Positions 63,855 through 64,000 of a DNA stretch of 64,000 nucleotides are shown in pieces. Under the pieces are notes generated by a model. The model made no database searches. It was given only the letters and a program-made list of their open reading frames with translations, and had not been told where the DNA came from. Each line of letters starts with the position of its first letter. Positions within the stretch are counted from its first letter, which is position 1. The stretch is from positions 24,359,916 to 24,423,915 of the forward strand of contig NC_052489.1 in NCBI RefSeq assembly GCF_009730915.1. Reading direction: 5' to 3'. The position numbers were made by a program, and so were the translations under genes. This DNA is from Dioscorea cayenensis subsp. rotundata. Its lineage: Eukaryota; Streptophyta; Magnoliopsida; Dioscoreales; Dioscoreaceae.

Positions 63855-64000
63855 TTGATAGCACAAAACATACAAAAGTTTTTGAATTTTTTAAGATTTA
63901 GTACAAATAATTCGATGGCACAAAACTTACAAAAGATGTTTGCAAATTTCATTGATGGCACAGAACATACAAAAGCTGTGTGCATATAATTCGATGGCAC
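63855..64000. repeat. Start of a tandem array, about 40-bp unit, cut by the window edge
   Basis: Units begin ttgatagcac, tcgatggcac, ttgatggcac and tcgatggcac at 63855, 63912, 63952 and 63991, each followed by aaaac-tacaaaag. The last unit is cut by the window end. Confidence 0.75.

Overview
This is nuclear DNA from a flowering plant. The evidence is GT-AG introns, TATA-box promoters, plant-type telomere motifs (TTTAGGG), L1-type LINEs and a Ty1-copia element of plant type, and plant-specific genes: an auxin importer, a leaf-type ferredoxin-NADP reductase with transit peptide, and an ARMADILLO REPEAT ONLY protein. Very AT-rich intergenic DNA and the style of the repeats would fit a non-grass monocot, but I cannot fix the species from the sequence.

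Layout. 1-10.9 kb: gene-poor repeat DNA with an unclassified repeat at the left edge, a TIR element holding a GC-rich minisatellite (about 1.9-2.57 kb) and several MITE copies. 10.93-24.62 kb, minus strand: a six-exon gene for an organelle-targeted homologue of bacterial YjgA/DarP (DUF615). Its last intron is 10.3 kb long and holds an almost complete antisense L1 LINE (11.56-17.74 kb) with target-site duplications, plus two TIR elements. A TIR element with a telomere-like core lies just upstream of its promoter (24.76-25.30 kb). 25.3-33.7 kb: gene desert with MITEs and microsatellites. 33.77-36.35 kb, plus: a seven-exon AUX1/LAX auxin influx carrier with a TATA box. 36.4-40.7 kb: intergenic, with a 70-bp minisatellite and a MITE. 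40.99-41.49 kb, minus: a single-exon cold-shock-domain/CCHC zinc-knuckle protein. 42.35-45.34 kb: a decayed, internally deleted copia retrotransposon with very short LTRs. 46.6-52.36 kb, minus: a second L1 LINE of another lineage, 5'-truncated, with several stops, and with a perfect 24-bp foldback at its 5' end. 52.70-55.28 kb, minus: nine-exon chloroplast ferredoxin-NADP reductase. 57.97-59.82 kb, minus: single-exon ARO-type armadillo protein. 60.2-64 kb: AT-rich DNA, a large TIR element, a perfect hairpin and a tandem array that runs off the right edge.

The five host genes are independent housekeeping or developmental genes: ribosome maturation, auxin import, RNA chaperoning, photosynthetic electron transfer and polar growth. 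They do not form one pathway. I see no new multigene system. The most unusual features are the YjgA/DarP-like gene that tolerates a full L1 in one intron and carries an acidic insertion in its protein, and the set of (TA)n-associated TIR elements with odd cargo (telomere-like repeats, a GC-rich minisatellite, coding-like fragments).
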